NCBI GenBank assembly: GCA_018222965.1
Contig: JAAEZH010000035.1
Coordinates: 1 to 54,254 of the forward strand
Direction of reading: 5' to 3'
DNA length: 54,254 bases
DNA from: Bacteroidota bacterium
GTDB lineage: Bacteria; Bacteroidota; Bacteroidia; Chitinophagales; Saprospiraceae
Of this stretch, positions 7,770-16,209 are shown one piece after another. Both the position numbers and the translations under genes were made by a program. Within the stretch, counting starts at the first letter, position 1; the number at the start of each line of letters is the position of its first letter. The notes beneath the pieces were generated by a model, which was given only the letters and a program-made list of their open reading frames with translations, did no database searches and had not been told where the DNA came from.

Positions 7770-8456
7770 ATGCTGAAACTGATGAAAGTTTTTGCCCTTT
7801 TGTTTTGCTGCCTGTTTAGCGGATTGCTTTCCGCCCAGGCAAGTCTTCAGGAAGTGGATTACGAACGTATTCCCAAAAAGAAAGTATGCCGCCTCATTGA
7901 AAACCTGCAGGAGAAAGACGGCTTTCAATTTTTTTCGGATCTGACAAGCAGTTGCTGCGACAGTCCTGAAGAATACTCTTACCATTTTGCAGAGTATTAT
8001 GTCGATGCGGATATTGAATCGGTCTGGAATGCCTACAATACAGTAGCTCCCGATGATGCCTGGAATGGGAAACTGGTGGGATTTGGCATGTTGTACTCTT
8101 CGCACGATGGCATGATCAGTTATTCCGGAGATCCTTTTTCCGGACTGGAAGTTGGTCAACTGGTTTTTATCAACCTCAAGATCGTGGGAGGAATGATCAA
8201 TGTGCCGGTTGTATTGGAAATAACCAATATCGACAAATCAGAGATGCGCATGGAGTTCTGTTATGCCGATTGCAGCACTTCTGAAGGTACACAGTCAGTC
8301 CAGTTGTTTGAGACAGAAGATGGCCGTACACGGATAGAGCATGTATCTTATTTTCGGAGCGAATCAAAGTTTCGGGACAAAAACTTCTATCCGCATTTTC
8401 ACACCAAAGTATTGGATGAATTTCACGGCAATATCGCCCGTTTGGTAGATCAGTAG
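7770..8456 (+). CDS. secreted protein, possibly START/SRPBCC-like
   Basis: This 228-residue protein has a signal peptide (MLKLMKVF then a hydrophobic core, cleavage probably after LLSAQA). A Cys pair occurs at SSCCDS near residue 68, and two more Cys at CYADC near 165. The segment DADIESVWNAYNT at about 85-97, and the C-terminal RTRIEHVSYFRS followed by a long helix, resemble the layout of SRPBCC/START-like ligand-binding domains. That assignment is tentative. The gene is the first after the PNP/AlkC pair, with a 78-bp gap, and is followed by a membrane-protein gene. Confidence 0.7.
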   Translation: MLKLMKVFALLFCCLFSGLLSAQASLQEVDYERIPKKKVCRLIENLQEKDGFQFFSDLTSSCCDSPEEYSYHFAEYYVDADIESVWNAYNTVAPDDAWNGKLVGFGMLYSSHDGMISYSGDPFSGLEVGQLVFINLKIVGGMINVPVVLEITNIDKSEMRMEFCYADCSTSEGTQSVQLFETEDGRTRIEHVSYFRSESKFRDKNFYPHFHTKVLDEFHGNIARLVDQ

Positions 8457-8512
8457 TAATCCCCGAAAAATTGCCGTATCTTTTGGATTGTATCACCGGC
8501 TTTGAGCCAGTT

Positions 8513-9280
8513 ATGGCATTCAAGGTTGGAATAAACTCAGCTATAATGACGGCAAAAAACATTTCGCTTTGGGCTAGTAAGAATCCGGTGAAAAGTCGGA
8601 TTATTATCCTCCTGTTACACGTTCTAATGGCTCCGCTTTTGTTGGCAGCAGGCATCTTATTATACATTCGGGGAGTAGATCTGCCGGTAAATTTCCTGTA
8701 TGGATTAATCGCCTTGTTGCTGCTTGTTTGTGTAGTATATCCAGGTCCGTTTTATCGAAAAGTGCTGGTAGCTAAAACCTGGAGAAACCGGAAAATTTTT
8801 GATGCCATTGTTCTGGGAATCTCTATCGGTGTAATGATCTTTTTTGGCAATGCCCTGCCTACGCAGCAAGATGCCGCACTTCAGAACGAGCCGGATGCTC
8901 AGGCAGTACCGATCGTGCAGCATTCCCCGACGACTACCGTGGTTCTTGATAAAAAGGAATTACGCAAAGAGCGAAAAAGCGTTCGTCAGTTGTGGCGTAC
9001 TGCTAAAAAAGAAATTCGGCAGCTGCGAAAAGAATTCAGACAAAACAGACAGGCTGCGGAAGCAAATTTAGACTGGTTGTGGATTTTGTTGCTTTGTCTC
9101 GGAGCTATCATAGTCTGGTACTTTCTGATCCTCCTGGCTTGTAGTATATCCTGTAACGGCATGGAAGCACTTGGCGCAGTGGTCGGAATAGGCGGAACAG
9201 CCCTGGTGATATTAGGATTGATCCTGGGAATCCGGGCCATTTTAAAACACAATAAAACGGATTTGACGATAAGTCCCTGA
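8513..9280 (+). CDS. hypothetical multi-pass membrane protein with charged coiled segment
   Basis: The reading frame is open from a TTG at 8471, but a promoter-like TATCTTTTG lies at 8477-8485. I therefore prefer the ATG at 8513 (256 residues) or the ATG at 8546 (245 residues). About five hydrophobic segments are visible: two near the N-terminus, one around VLGISIGVMIFF, and two near the C-terminus. Between the third and fourth lies a highly charged helix (KKELRKERKS to KEIRQLRKEF). The family is not recognised. The downstream acyltransferase-like gene starts 6 bp after its stop, so the two are probably cotranscribed. Confidence 0.7.
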   Translation: MAFKVGINSAIMTAKNISLWASKNPVKSRIIILLLHVLMAPLLLAAGILLYIRGVDLPVNFLYGLIALLLLVCVVYPGPFYRKVLVAKTWRNRKIFDAIVLGISIGVMIFFGNALPTQQDAALQNEPDAQAVPIVQHSPTTTVVLDKKELRKERKSVRQLWRTAKKEIRQLRKEFRQNRQAAEANLDWLWILLLCLGAIIVWYFLILLACSISCNGMEALGAVVGIGGTALVILGLILGIRAILKHNKTDLTISP

Positions 9281-9286
9281 TAGTAT

Positions 9287-9925
9287 ATGACTGAAAGTCC
9301 TTACAAAGTAATTGACCTGCGCAAATGGCCGCGCAGGGAGTTGTTCCACCATTTTCTGGATTACGAAGACCCCTTTTTCAACCTGACCGGAAAAGTAGAT
9401 GTGAGCAGGATGATGGCCTTTTGCCGGGAGAGCGGAAATTCACTTTTCCTCACCTATATGTACCTGGCCACGCTAACGGTAAATGAAATTCCGGCCTTTA
9501 AATTACGACTACTGGACAAACATCTGGTAGAGTATCCGGTTATTCATAGTGGATCTACTATCCTGAATCCGGATGATACCTTTAGCTTTTGTTACTTCGA
9601 TCACGAACCAAATTTGTACAAGTTTATCGAAAACGGCAGAGCTGCAATCCTCGAATTAAGAGCCAGAGGAGGAGTAGAACCTCGTGATGGCCAGTTAGAC
9701 CTGATCCATTGTAGTACCATTCCCTGGTTGTCTTTTACCGGATTGAAACATGCTCGTAAAGGAGATGGAGAAGATTCCGTACCAAAATTAGCCTTTGGCA
9801 GGATCTTTGAAGAAAATGGTAAGGAATGGATGCCGGTTTCCGTAGAAGTCCATCATGCACTGATGGATGGCTTACATGTAGGGCGTTTTTTTGAGCGTTT
9901 TCAGCAAAAAATCAATACGCTTTAG
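9287..9925 (+). CDS. chloramphenicol acetyltransferase-like protein (CatA fold)
   Basis: This 212-residue protein has the CAT signature HHALMDGLHVG near residues 190-200, where the second His and the Asp-Gly are the expected catalytic and structural residues. The order of other segments (SGNSLFLTYMYL, FSFCYFDHEP, CSTIPWLSFTG) also fits the family, and length is typical. CAT-type enzymes transfer acetyl from acetyl-CoA. In environmental Bacteroidota such chromosomal homologues are common and often of unknown substrate, so antibiotic resistance should not be assumed. A 9-bp inverted repeat follows shortly after the stop. Confidence 0.85.
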   Translation: MTESPYKVIDLRKWPRRELFHHFLDYEDPFFNLTGKVDVSRMMAFCRESGNSLFLTYMYLATLTVNEIPAFKLRLLDKHLVEYPVIHSGSTILNPDDTFSFCYFDHEPNLYKFIENGRAAILELRARGGVEPRDGQLDLIHCSTIPWLSFTGLKHARKGDGEDSVPKLAFGRIFEENGKEWMPVSVEVHHALMDGLHVGRFFERFQQKINTL

Positions 9926-9932
9926 GCCATGA

Positions 9933-9956
9933 ATTTTCTCTCTTTGAAGAGAAAAT
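9933..9956. terminator. hairpin between CAT-like gene and OmpA-like lipoprotein gene
   Basis: ATTTTCTCT (9933-9941) and AGAGAAAAT (9948-9956) form a perfect 9-bp stem with a 6-nt loop. It could terminate the upstream transcript, or act as an operator, because the -33 box of the next gene begins four bases later. No long T-run follows on the plus strand. Confidence 0.5.
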
Positions 9957-9959
9957 ATA

Positions 9960-9992
9960 TTTGACTTGTATTCTAATTAGCACATATCTTCG
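9960..9992 (+). promoter_or_regulatory. promoter of the OmpA-like lipoprotein gene
   Basis: TTTG at 9960-9963 and TATCTTCG at 9985-9992, separated by 21 bp, match the Bacteroidota -33/-7 pair with one mismatch. The ATG used (10040) lies 48 bp downstream. Confidence 0.65.
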
Positions 9993-10039
9993 CGTTCGAT
10001 TTGACCGAAGATTCGGAGCAAACTAAAACAAATAAAAAC

Positions 10040-10933
10040 ATGATTAAGAAGATCGGATTGGCCGTGTTGGCCGTAACCTTGTTGGGATCCTGTGTTGGAA
10101 AGAAAAAATTCCTGGAATTGCAGGAAAATTGCAGCGATATCCAGCTCACCCTGGAACAACGGGTGATTGATCTGGAAGATTGCAAAGATGAAAATGCCAA
10201 CCTGAAAACCTCCCTGGCGACTACACAAGCCCAACTGGAGAACGAAAGGTCAAAAGCCAAGTCACTGGAAGACCAGTTGGAATATTCTCAAAAAACCAAC
10301 TCCAGCTTGCTGGATCGCATGGCTGAACTGAATGTTATCAGCCAGTCCGGGTCAGAAAACATCAAAAAATCCCTGGATGCGATCAATGAGCAAAATAAGT
10401 ACATCATGGATCTGACTTCAGATATCCAGGCTAAAGATTCTGTAAATCTGGCCCTGGTGATGAATTTGAAACGATCTTTGTCTGATGTAAATGACGAAGA
10501 TGTAACTGTCGAAGTCAAAAAAGGAGTAGTCTATATCTCCCTGTCAGATAAAATGCTCTTTAAATCAGGTTCCGCTCAGATCAATACCCGTGCGAAAGAA
10601 GTACTGGGTAAAATTGCAAAAGTGCTTAAGGACCACAGCGATCTCGAAATCCTCGTTGAAGGTCATACGGATAGTGTGCCAATCAATACCGATTGCGTAT
10701 CCGACAACTGGGATCTAAGTACCAAGCGGGCTACAGCTGTCGTACGGGTACTTCAGAAAGACTACAGCGTGCAGCCGAACCGAATGACTGCGGGTGGACG
10801 TTCTTACTACGTACCTAAAGCTGATAACGATACAGAAGAAGGCCGTAGCCTGAACCGTCGTACCGAGATAATCATTCTGCCTAAATTGGATGAGTTCTTC
10901 AAACTCCTGGAACCACCGGTAGAAGGAGAGTAA
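10040..10933 (+). CDS. OmpA-family peptidoglycan-binding lipoprotein with coiled coil
   Basis: The chosen start gives a 297-residue lipoprotein: MIKKIGLAVLAVTLLGSC with Cys18 as the lipidated residue. An in-frame upstream extension to 10001 is unlikely because it overlaps the region just after the promoter and would bury the signal peptide. Residues about 25-145 form a long coiled coil. The C-terminal part (about 165-290) is an OmpA/MotB-type domain with VEGHTDSVPI, LSTKRATAVVRVL and GRSLNRRTEI, which bind peptidoglycan. The protein probably links the outer membrane to the cell wall. It has its own promoter and a strong terminator, so it is a single-gene unit. Confidence 0.93.
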   Translation: MIKKIGLAVLAVTLLGSCVGKKKFLELQENCSDIQLTLEQRVIDLEDCKDENANLKTSLATTQAQLENERSKAKSLEDQLEYSQKTNSSLLDRMAELNVISQSGSENIKKSLDAINEQNKYIMDLTSDIQAKDSVNLALVMNLKRSLSDVNDEDVTVEVKKGVVYISLSDKMLFKSGSAQINTRAKEVLGKIAKVLKDHSDLEILVEGHTDSVPINTDCVSDNWDLSTKRATAVVRVLQKDYSVQPNRMTAGGRSYYVPKADNDTEEGRSLNRRTEIIILPKLDEFFKLLEPPVEGE

Positions 10934-10953
10934 TTTTCCTAAAGAATAAAAAG

Positions 10954-10988
10954 AAAGGGTTTCCGTATCTTCGGAAACCCTTTTTTAT
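10954..10988 (+). terminator. strong rho-independent terminator
   Basis: AAAGGGTTTCCG (10954-10965) and CGGAAACCCTTT (10972-10983) form a perfect 12-bp stem with loop TATCTT, followed by a T-run. It ends the OmpA-like gene. Confidence 0.95.
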
Positions 10989-11006
10989 TTGGTAAATACC
11001 CATCTC

Positions 11007-11528
11007 ATGTTTCGCCTTCTTTTTTTTGGTGTTTTTTTGATCCTTTCGTGTAAACCCACTGCTGATTCATTCGATCGGGAAGAAGCCACAACAGAAATCA
11101 TGGCGCTCCATCAGGAGCAACAACAGGCCCACTTGCAAAAAGATGCAGCCCTGCTGGTGGGGCAGTTTGCAGAGGATATGATCTCCGTTAATCGAGGCAA
11201 AGTGAGTAAGGCAGATAAAGAATCCAGCCTTAATCGCTTTCAATCCTATTTTGATCATGTAGATTTTGTTAAATGGGATGATGTAAACCAACCGATAATT
11301 CGCTTCTCTAAGGATGGCAGCCTTGCCTATACCGTGGTAGAAAAAGAAGTAGTTGTCCGGTTTGCAGAAGGGGATTCCTTAATGGAAGAAAAAACGATTT
11401 TTGCGTGGACAAGCATTTACCGGCGTATCTTCAAAAGCGATACAACAAATAACGGATGGAAACTGGAGTCTATGAGCAGCACAAACCAGCCCTCCGAAAG
11501 TCAATTGATAAAAACACCCATTGAATAA
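11007..11528 (+). CDS. lipoprotein with SnoaL/DUF4440-like (NTF2 fold) domain
   Basis: From the ATG at 11007 this is a 173-residue lipoprotein: MFRLLFFGVFLILSC with the lipidated Cys at residue 15. A TTG six codons upstream also keeps the frame but lies in the terminator T-run. The mature region begins with a helix (EIMALHQEQQQAHLQKD) followed by LLVGQFAEDMISVNRG and a beta-rich C-terminal half ending in WKLESMSS. This is the order seen in DUF4440/SnoaL-like NTF2-fold proteins. The function is unknown. Confidence 0.75.
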   Translation: MFRLLFFGVFLILSCKPTADSFDREEATTEIMALHQEQQQAHLQKDAALLVGQFAEDMISVNRGKVSKADKESSLNRFQSYFDHVDFVKWDDVNQPIIRFSKDGSLAYTVVEKEVVVRFAEGDSLMEEKTIFAWTSIYRRIFKSDTTNNGWKLESMSSTNQPSESQLIKTPIE

Positions 11529-11584
11529 GAGATGTCCGGCCGACAGGAAATTGGCCCTGAGATTCCTACCTTCGTGCGGATTTT

Positions 11585-12163
11585 ATGGAGAATGTTCAAG
11601 CAAAAAGAAAACAACAGGCGAAAACATTAAGGGTATTTCGCAAATGGCACCGTACAACCGGTGCCCTGCTTTTTGCATTTTTCTTTATTGTTGCTGTCAG
11701 TGGATTGTTGCTTGGCTGGAAGAATAACTCTGGCGGAACCATACTTCCCGACACCCAAAGAGGGGAGAGTAGAGACCTTGTTGATTGGCTCCCCTTGGAA
11801 GATTTGGCTCTTTTGGCCCAAACGACGCTTAAGGATTCTGTTTCAGCAAGCCTTTCAACAAGTATTGACCGCATGGATGTTCGTCCCGATAAGGGCGTGG
11901 TGAAAGTACTTTTTAAGGAGCATTACTGGGAAGTACAACTCGACGGAAGTACCGGAGCAGTAAAAAGTGTGGCAAAACGCTATTCAGATTTCTTTGAGGA
12001 TATACACGATGGCTCTATTCTCGACGACAGCTTAAACACACCCTGGAAGATTATTAAACTGATTTATACGTCTGTGCTTGGAGTGGCCCTGCTGATCTTC
12101 ACCATTACAGGTTTTTGGCTGTGGTATGGCCCCAAGCGGATGCGAAAAAATCAGCGGAGCTAA
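11585..12163 (+). CDS. PepSY-associated TM domain protein
   Basis: This 192-residue membrane protein has the PepSY_TM signature FRKWHRTTGALLF at residues 18-30 running into a hydrophobic segment ending in SGLLLGW. A PepSY-like periplasmic domain occupies about 60-140, with VLFKEHYWEVQLDGSTGAVKS as its repeat-like hairpin. A second transmembrane segment near 160-180 ends in GFWLWYGPKRMRK. Relatives are linked to iron-siderophore reduction or peptidase inhibition. This is a short version with two TM segments. A -7-like TACCTTCG sits at 11567-11574, just before the ATG. Confidence 0.87.
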   Translation: MENVQAKRKQQAKTLRVFRKWHRTTGALLFAFFFIVAVSGLLLGWKNNSGGTILPDTQRGESRDLVDWLPLEDLALLAQTTLKDSVSASLSTSIDRMDVRPDKGVVKVLFKEHYWEVQLDGSTGAVKSVAKRYSDFFEDIHDGSILDDSLNTPWKIIKLIYTSVLGVALLIFTITGFWLWYGPKRMRKNQRS

Positions 12164-12188
12164 AAGGCAAGTTCGTATTTTAGAGCTT

Positions 12189-12749
12189 ATGTCTATATCT
12201 TTCGACATATCAGACCGACCTGGAGATTTGAAGCAGATCCAGGCACTTCAACAAGCAAATATTCCGGAGTCTATCTCAGGGGCGGAGCTGCGACAGGAGG
12301 GGTTTGTAACAGCCAGACACGACCTCAGTCTGTTGGAGGCGATGAATAAGCCTTATCCGCATATTGTCGTAAGAGAGGAGGAAAACATCATCGGATATAC
12401 CCTCGTGATGCTCGAATCTTTTTCAGACAGCCTGCCGGTTTTGGTTCCCATGTTTGAACGGATAAGACAATTGACCTACAAAGACACCCCAATGGAATCC
12501 TTAACCTGGTTTGTAATGGGGCAGGTCTGCATCAAAAAAGGCTACCGCGGACAAGGACTTTTTGTCGGCCTGTATCAGGAGATGAAAAGACAGATGTCCG
12601 GCCATTTTGATTGTGTGCTAACTCAAATTTCCCGACGGAACCCCCGAAGCATTCGAGCCCACGAAAAGGCAGGTTTCAAAACCATACATGAATACTGGGA
12701 TGAAGCCGCTCAGGAAGATTGGGTGATCGTACTTTGGGATTGGCTGTAG
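12189..12749 (+). CDS. GNAT-family N-acetyltransferase
   Basis: From the ATG at 12189 this is a 186-residue acetyltransferase. The acetyl-CoA-binding motif A is CIKKGYRGQGLFVGLYQEMK near residues 117-136, preceded by beta strand WFVMGQV. NPRSIRAHEKAGF near 155-167 is motif B, typical of GNATs. The frame stays open upstream to 12126, but that part overlaps the PepSY gene in another frame, so the MSISFDIS start is preferred. The substrate is unknown. Confidence 0.85.
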   Translation: MSISFDISDRPGDLKQIQALQQANIPESISGAELRQEGFVTARHDLSLLEAMNKPYPHIVVREEENIIGYTLVMLESFSDSLPVLVPMFERIRQLTYKDTPMESLTWFVMGQVCIKKGYRGQGLFVGLYQEMKRQMSGHFDCVLTQISRRNPRSIRAHEKAGFKTIHEYWDEAAQEDWVIVLWDWL

Positions 12750-12786
12750 GGTTTATTTATGCAACTTCAAAAGTTAAATTTATTAC

Positions 12787-13413
12787 ATGTATCGATATCT
12801 ACCATTATTGGCCTTTTTGTTTTTTTCCTGCCTTTCGGCGAAAGAAGCTATCCCTTATTACGGTGAAGCGGATGTGCATCGGCAGGCAATTATTCGCCAT
12901 CAGGCAGAAATGAATGAGTGGTTTGCAGACCCCGAGCGCTCCCCCTTAACCGCTGAGGATCGTACTAAGTTTGAATCGCTGGATTTTTTCCCAATTGCTT
13001 ATAAGTACCAGGTGAAAGCCCGCTTTGTAGCTACTCCGGATGCGCAGCCCTTCGAGATGCCAACCACAACCGACAGACTTCCCGAGTACAAACAATACGG
13101 TGAGTTGCATTTCGAACTCGATGGAACCTCTTTAAAGCTAAATGTCTATAAAAACCTCGAACTCACCGACCGCAAATACAGGGATTACCTTTTTATTCCA
13201 TTTCGGGATCAGACAAGCGGGGTTGAATCTTATGGTGGAGGCAGATACCTGGATCTGGAGATCCCAAAAGATGACAACTGGGTCATAGACTTTAATCGAT
13301 CATATAATCCGTATTGTGCTTACAACGACCGGTATTCCTGCCCGATACCACCAGCAGAAAACACCCTGGAAGTTTCCATATTTGCCGGGGTAAAAGCCTA
13401 CGATAAACACTAG
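12787..13413 (+). CDS. DUF1684 domain-containing secreted protein
   Basis: This 208-residue protein starts with a signal peptide (MYRYLPLLAFLFFSC, where Cys15 could be a lipidation site). It contains the DUF1684 hallmark stretch: LFIPFRDQTSG near 136-146, GGGRYLDLEIP near 150-160, then DFNRSYNPYCAYNDRY and CPIPPAENTL before the C-terminus. DUF1684 proteins are widespread in Bacteroidota and their biochemical role is unknown. Three bases separate it from the following lipoprotein gene, which suggests cotranscription. Its coding sequence contains one copy of the recurrent GCCTTTCGGCGAA motif at 12830-12842. Confidence 0.9.
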   Translation: MYRYLPLLAFLFFSCLSAKEAIPYYGEADVHRQAIIRHQAEMNEWFADPERSPLTAEDRTKFESLDFFPIAYKYQVKARFVATPDAQPFEMPTTTDRLPEYKQYGELHFELDGTSLKLNVYKNLELTDRKYRDYLFIPFRDQTSGVESYGGGRYLDLEIPKDDNWVIDFNRSYNPYCAYNDRYSCPIPPAENTLEVSIFAGVKAYDKH

Positions 13414-13416
13414 ATT

Positions 13417-13977
13417 ATGAAATTGTATCTGCCCGTGTTATTTATTCTCCTGCTGGCTGCCTGCCAGTCGGAAACGGAAAAAGATAAAAGCAGTGTGGTT
13501 GCAGAGGAGGAAACACCTGCTGTGCAACAGGTAGATGGAAAAGTTGGAGGCACCGAACTTTCCTACTACATCAATCAGATGAATAAATACAGCTTTAGAG
13601 CTTATCCGGCGGAAGCCTGTGACCCGCCTGAAAACCCTCCGTTGCCAAAATTAGGAGGCGTTTTGCCAGATTTGGATGTTCAGATACAGATAATGATAGA
13701 GGAAAAGGTTCTGGGCTCCAAGCCAAACTTTAATTGCAAGTATTATGTGGCTTACTGGGGTTGCGGACCCGCCTGCCAAATGGTAGCGGTAATCGATGGA
13801 GAAACCGGGCATGTGGTGGAAGTATTTGACACAGCCTTTGGGGTTTTATTCTCGCCCAAAAGCCGGGTTCTGGTCCTAAATCCACCCAGAAACGAGCCGA
13901 TGGACGTAGAATATCGAAAATCAAAGGGAGAACCCTCCTTTTATGAACTAAAAGACGGTATTTTTACTCCACTTTAA
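13417..13977 (+). CDS. hypothetical lipoprotein
   Basis: This 186-residue protein has a clear lipoprotein signal (MKLYLPVLFILLLAAC, Cys16). An acidic linker follows, then a globular part containing four Cys (ACDPP, NCKYY, GCGPAC). The segment YVAYWGCGPACQMVAVIDGETG resembles strands of small Bacteroidota periplasmic domains, but no family is recognised. It lies in the same run as the DUF1684 gene (3-bp gap). Confidence 0.75.
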   Translation: MKLYLPVLFILLLAACQSETEKDKSSVVAEEETPAVQQVDGKVGGTELSYYINQMNKYSFRAYPAEACDPPENPPLPKLGGVLPDLDVQIQIMIEEKVLGSKPNFNCKYYVAYWGCGPACQMVAVIDGETGHVVEVFDTAFGVLFSPKSRVLVLNPPRNEPMDVEYRKSKGEPSFYELKDGIFTPL

Positions 13978-14001
13978 AACTTAAGTACCAGGAAAATTAC
14001 A

Positions 14002-15321
14002 ATGATAAAACGCTCCCTGATACTATGTCTGCTTTCCATATTGCTATTTCCAGCCTGGGGACAGCAACACGACCTCATCGGGTATTGGCAGAACTGGAAT
14101 AGTGTCAATGCGCCTTACATTCCTTTGAGTGAAATTGATCCGGCCTATACGATCATAGATGTAGCTTTTGCCTTGCCGGAGGCAGGCACTACCTATGAGA
14201 TGTATTTCACCCCGGATGCTACCGACATGGGGAGCTTTATCGATGAAGTACAACAACTTCAGGGGGATGGGAAAAAGGTCCTGATATCCATTGGAGGAGC
14301 AACAGGTTTTGTCGAACTACAGGATTCTTTTCAAAAAGACACCTTTGTGAATTCCATGCTGGATATTTTACTCAGCTATGGATTTGATGGTATGGATATT
14401 GACCTGGAAGGAGGTTCCATGTCAATCACGGGAGGCACGATTACAAATCCGGTAGATCAAAAGGTAATTCTGATGATCGAAGCCGTCCAGGAAATAATGA
14501 CGGCTTATCAGCTGGCTATGGGAAAACGCATGATGCTGACCATGGCTCCGGAAACAGCCTATGCGCAGGGCGGCCAATCCAGTTACGGCGGCCTTTGGGG
14601 AGCTTATCTTCCCTTAATAGATGCATTAAGAGACTCCATTGAAATACTACATGTTCAGCTCTATAACAGCGGCAGTATGTATGGTATCGATGGCGGGATT
14701 TATTATCAGGGAACGCCTGATTTTATCGTTTCACAAACAGAGGCCATTTTGCAGGGCTTTGAGACAGATGGCGGATTTTTTGCCCCGCTCCAGCCAGAAC
14801 AGGTTGCCGTAGGATTACCCGCGTGTCAAAATGCAGCGGGGGGCGGATTTGCCGATTTGGCCGATGTAGCAGATGCTATTCAATACCTGCGAACGGGAAT
14901 AGGTCAGCCTGGTGATTATGCAAGTTTTGGTGCATATCCGAACCTGAGAGGGATGATGACCTGGTCTGTTAATTGGGATGCACTACCAGATTGTGGCGGA
15001 ATAGGAACTTATGCCGACACCTATCTTCAGCTCTTTAGTGAGCAACCCGTATCCGTAGCCAGCTGGCCTGAAAAGCCGCCCCTGTTTTCCATCTCTCCGA
15101 ATCCTCTAGCCCGAAACAACCCATTGCATGTACATAGTATCCGGGATTTGACGGCTATCCGGATTTACGACCAACTGGGCAGGATACGCTGGAATTACGA
15201 TTATAACGACCGTGATCTCGCTATTAATGGCATCAATGTACCATTAGAACGAGGTCTGTATGTCATCACAGGCTACGATTCCCGCGGAAACTCGCACAGC
15301 ATTCGTTTGTTGGTAGAGTAA
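14002..15321 (+). CDS. secreted GH18 chitinase-like glycosidase with T9SS sorting domain
   Basis: This 439-residue protein has a signal peptide (MIKRSLILCLLSILLF, cleavage around WGQ). A glycoside hydrolase family 18 barrel occupies about residues 25-340. The catalytic DxxDxDxE motif is complete: Asp129, Asp132, Asp134 and Glu136 (DGMDIDLE). SIGGATGF near 97 and MTWSVNWD near 317-324 are further GH18 signatures. The last 75 residues form a T9SS type A sorting domain (FSISPNP, then a short beta sandwich ending IRLLVE). The enzyme is therefore expected to be exported across the outer membrane and to cleave beta-1,4 N-acetylglucosamine polymers. It converges on a methyltransferase gene with a 6-bp gap. 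Confidence 0.93.
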   Translation: MIKRSLILCLLSILLFPAWGQQHDLIGYWQNWNSVNAPYIPLSEIDPAYTIIDVAFALPEAGTTYEMYFTPDATDMGSFIDEVQQLQGDGKKVLISIGGATGFVELQDSFQKDTFVNSMLDILLSYGFDGMDIDLEGGSMSITGGTITNPVDQKVILMIEAVQEIMTAYQLAMGKRMMLTMAPETAYAQGGQSSYGGLWGAYLPLIDALRDSIEILHVQLYNSGSMYGIDGGIYYQGTPDFIVSQTEAILQGFETDGGFFAPLQPEQVAVGLPACQNAAGGGFADLADVADAIQYLRTGIGQPGDYASFGAYPNLRGMMTWSVNWDALPDCGGIGTYADTYLQLFSEQPVSVASWPEKPPLFSISPNPLARNNPLHVHSIRDLTAIRIYDQLGRIRWNYDYNDRDLAINGINVPLERGLYVITGYDSRGNSHSIRLLVE

Positions 15322-15327
15322 GGGTCC

Positions 15328-16017
15328 CTATTTTTTAAATGACAGAAAAAGCAGTCTTCCCATTAGTAGGTTTGGGTCATTGTGAATGGGCTTAATTTTC
15401 TTTACTTTTGGATAGAAGAAGATCCAGGGCATGATCAGAACAAGCAACCAGGTCGAAGAACGTTGTTTCTTGTCAACCCTAAATTCGGCCGCCTGAAATC
15501 CATGCTTGATCGCGATATAATTGTATTGATCCAGTGTCCTGGAATTTACGTGTTGCAAGCCGTTGTAATTGGTTAACTCCAGCGGTTTAAAACTGTAGTA
15601 AAAGCCGGTAAACAGAAACCGGAATCGGGATTTTACCGATAAAATATTTGGAGTAGAAGCAAGAAATTGCCCACCCGGATTCAAAATTCTGTTTACCTCT
15701 TTAAAAAAGACTTCGTGATCAAGTACATGTTCCAGCACTTCAATAGCAATGACCAGATCGAAACTCCCTGATTCATAGGGGAAGTCTTTTGTGATATCTA
15801 CCTTCTTACATTCGATCTGGTCATAGTGAAAGGCCTCGGGAAAGAGGTCGCATGCAGACACCTGATACCCCATCTCGTGTAGCGTTTTGCTAAACGCTCC
15901 ATGCCCGGCACCTACATCAAGGATGCGCAAACTGGTCGGGAAATTTTGTTTCTCAAACCAGTTGAGAAACTTTTGATGGGTGCCTGGAAGGGCTATGGGT
16001 TTAATTTCTGTACTCAT
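15328..16017 (-). CDS. class I SAM-dependent methyltransferase
   Basis: This 229-residue protein has the SAM-binding motif I ILDVGAGHGAFS near residues 33-44, an acidic post-I (VSACDLF near 54-60) and LVIAIEVLEHVLDHE near 86-100, as in Methyltransf_11/UbiG-like enzymes. Its C-terminal third carries a basic hydrophobic segment (STWLLVLIMPWIFFYPKVKK). Such proteins in Bacteroidota often act on lipids or glycans, but no substrate can be assigned. A -7 box on its strand lies at 16040-16047. Confidence 0.85.
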   Translation of the reverse strand: MSTEIKPIALPGTHQKFLNWFEKQNFPTSLRILDVGAGHGAFSKTLHEMGYQVSACDLFPEAFHYDQIECKKVDITKDFPYESGSFDLVIAIEVLEHVLDHEVFFKEVNRILNPGGQFLASTPNILSVKSRFRFLFTGFYYSFKPLELTNYNGLQHVNSRTLDQYNYIAIKHGFQAAEFRVDKKQRSSTWLLVLIMPWIFFYPKVKKIKPIHNDPNLLMGRLLFLSFKK

Positions 16018-16039
16018 AGTCTGAATCTGCTTGCTGCTG

Positions 16040-16047
16040 CAAAGATA
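16040..16047 (-). promoter_or_regulatory. -7 promoter box for the methyltransferase gene
   Basis: On the minus strand this reads TATCTTTG, an exact TAnnTTTG match 22 bp before the ATG. No convincing -33 element is at normal spacing. Confidence 0.5.
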
Positions 16048-16209
16048 TACGCATCCGCAAAGTATTTAAGAAAGTCCAATCCTAATTCCTTTTACCGAAG
16101 CATTGGTAAAGTCAGGTAACCTTTAATAACGCAATGGTATTTAGGGGTGCTGGCAATAAACACGAACCCAAAGAATTTGAAAACATTTGCTTACAAAATC
16201 GATTACAAA

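Noticed and set aside
9287-9925. CAT-like gene as an acquired antibiotic resistance gene
   Set aside because: It sits in ordinary chromosomal context with no mobile element nearby, and such homologues are common in environmental Bacteroidota.
10001-10039. Longer N-terminus of the OmpA-like lipoprotein
   Set aside because: It would place 13 polar residues before the lipoprotein signal peptide, directly after the promoter.
11521-11727. Open frame overlapping the PepSY gene start
   Set aside because: It is out of frame with the clear PepSY_TM signature and has no family-like features.
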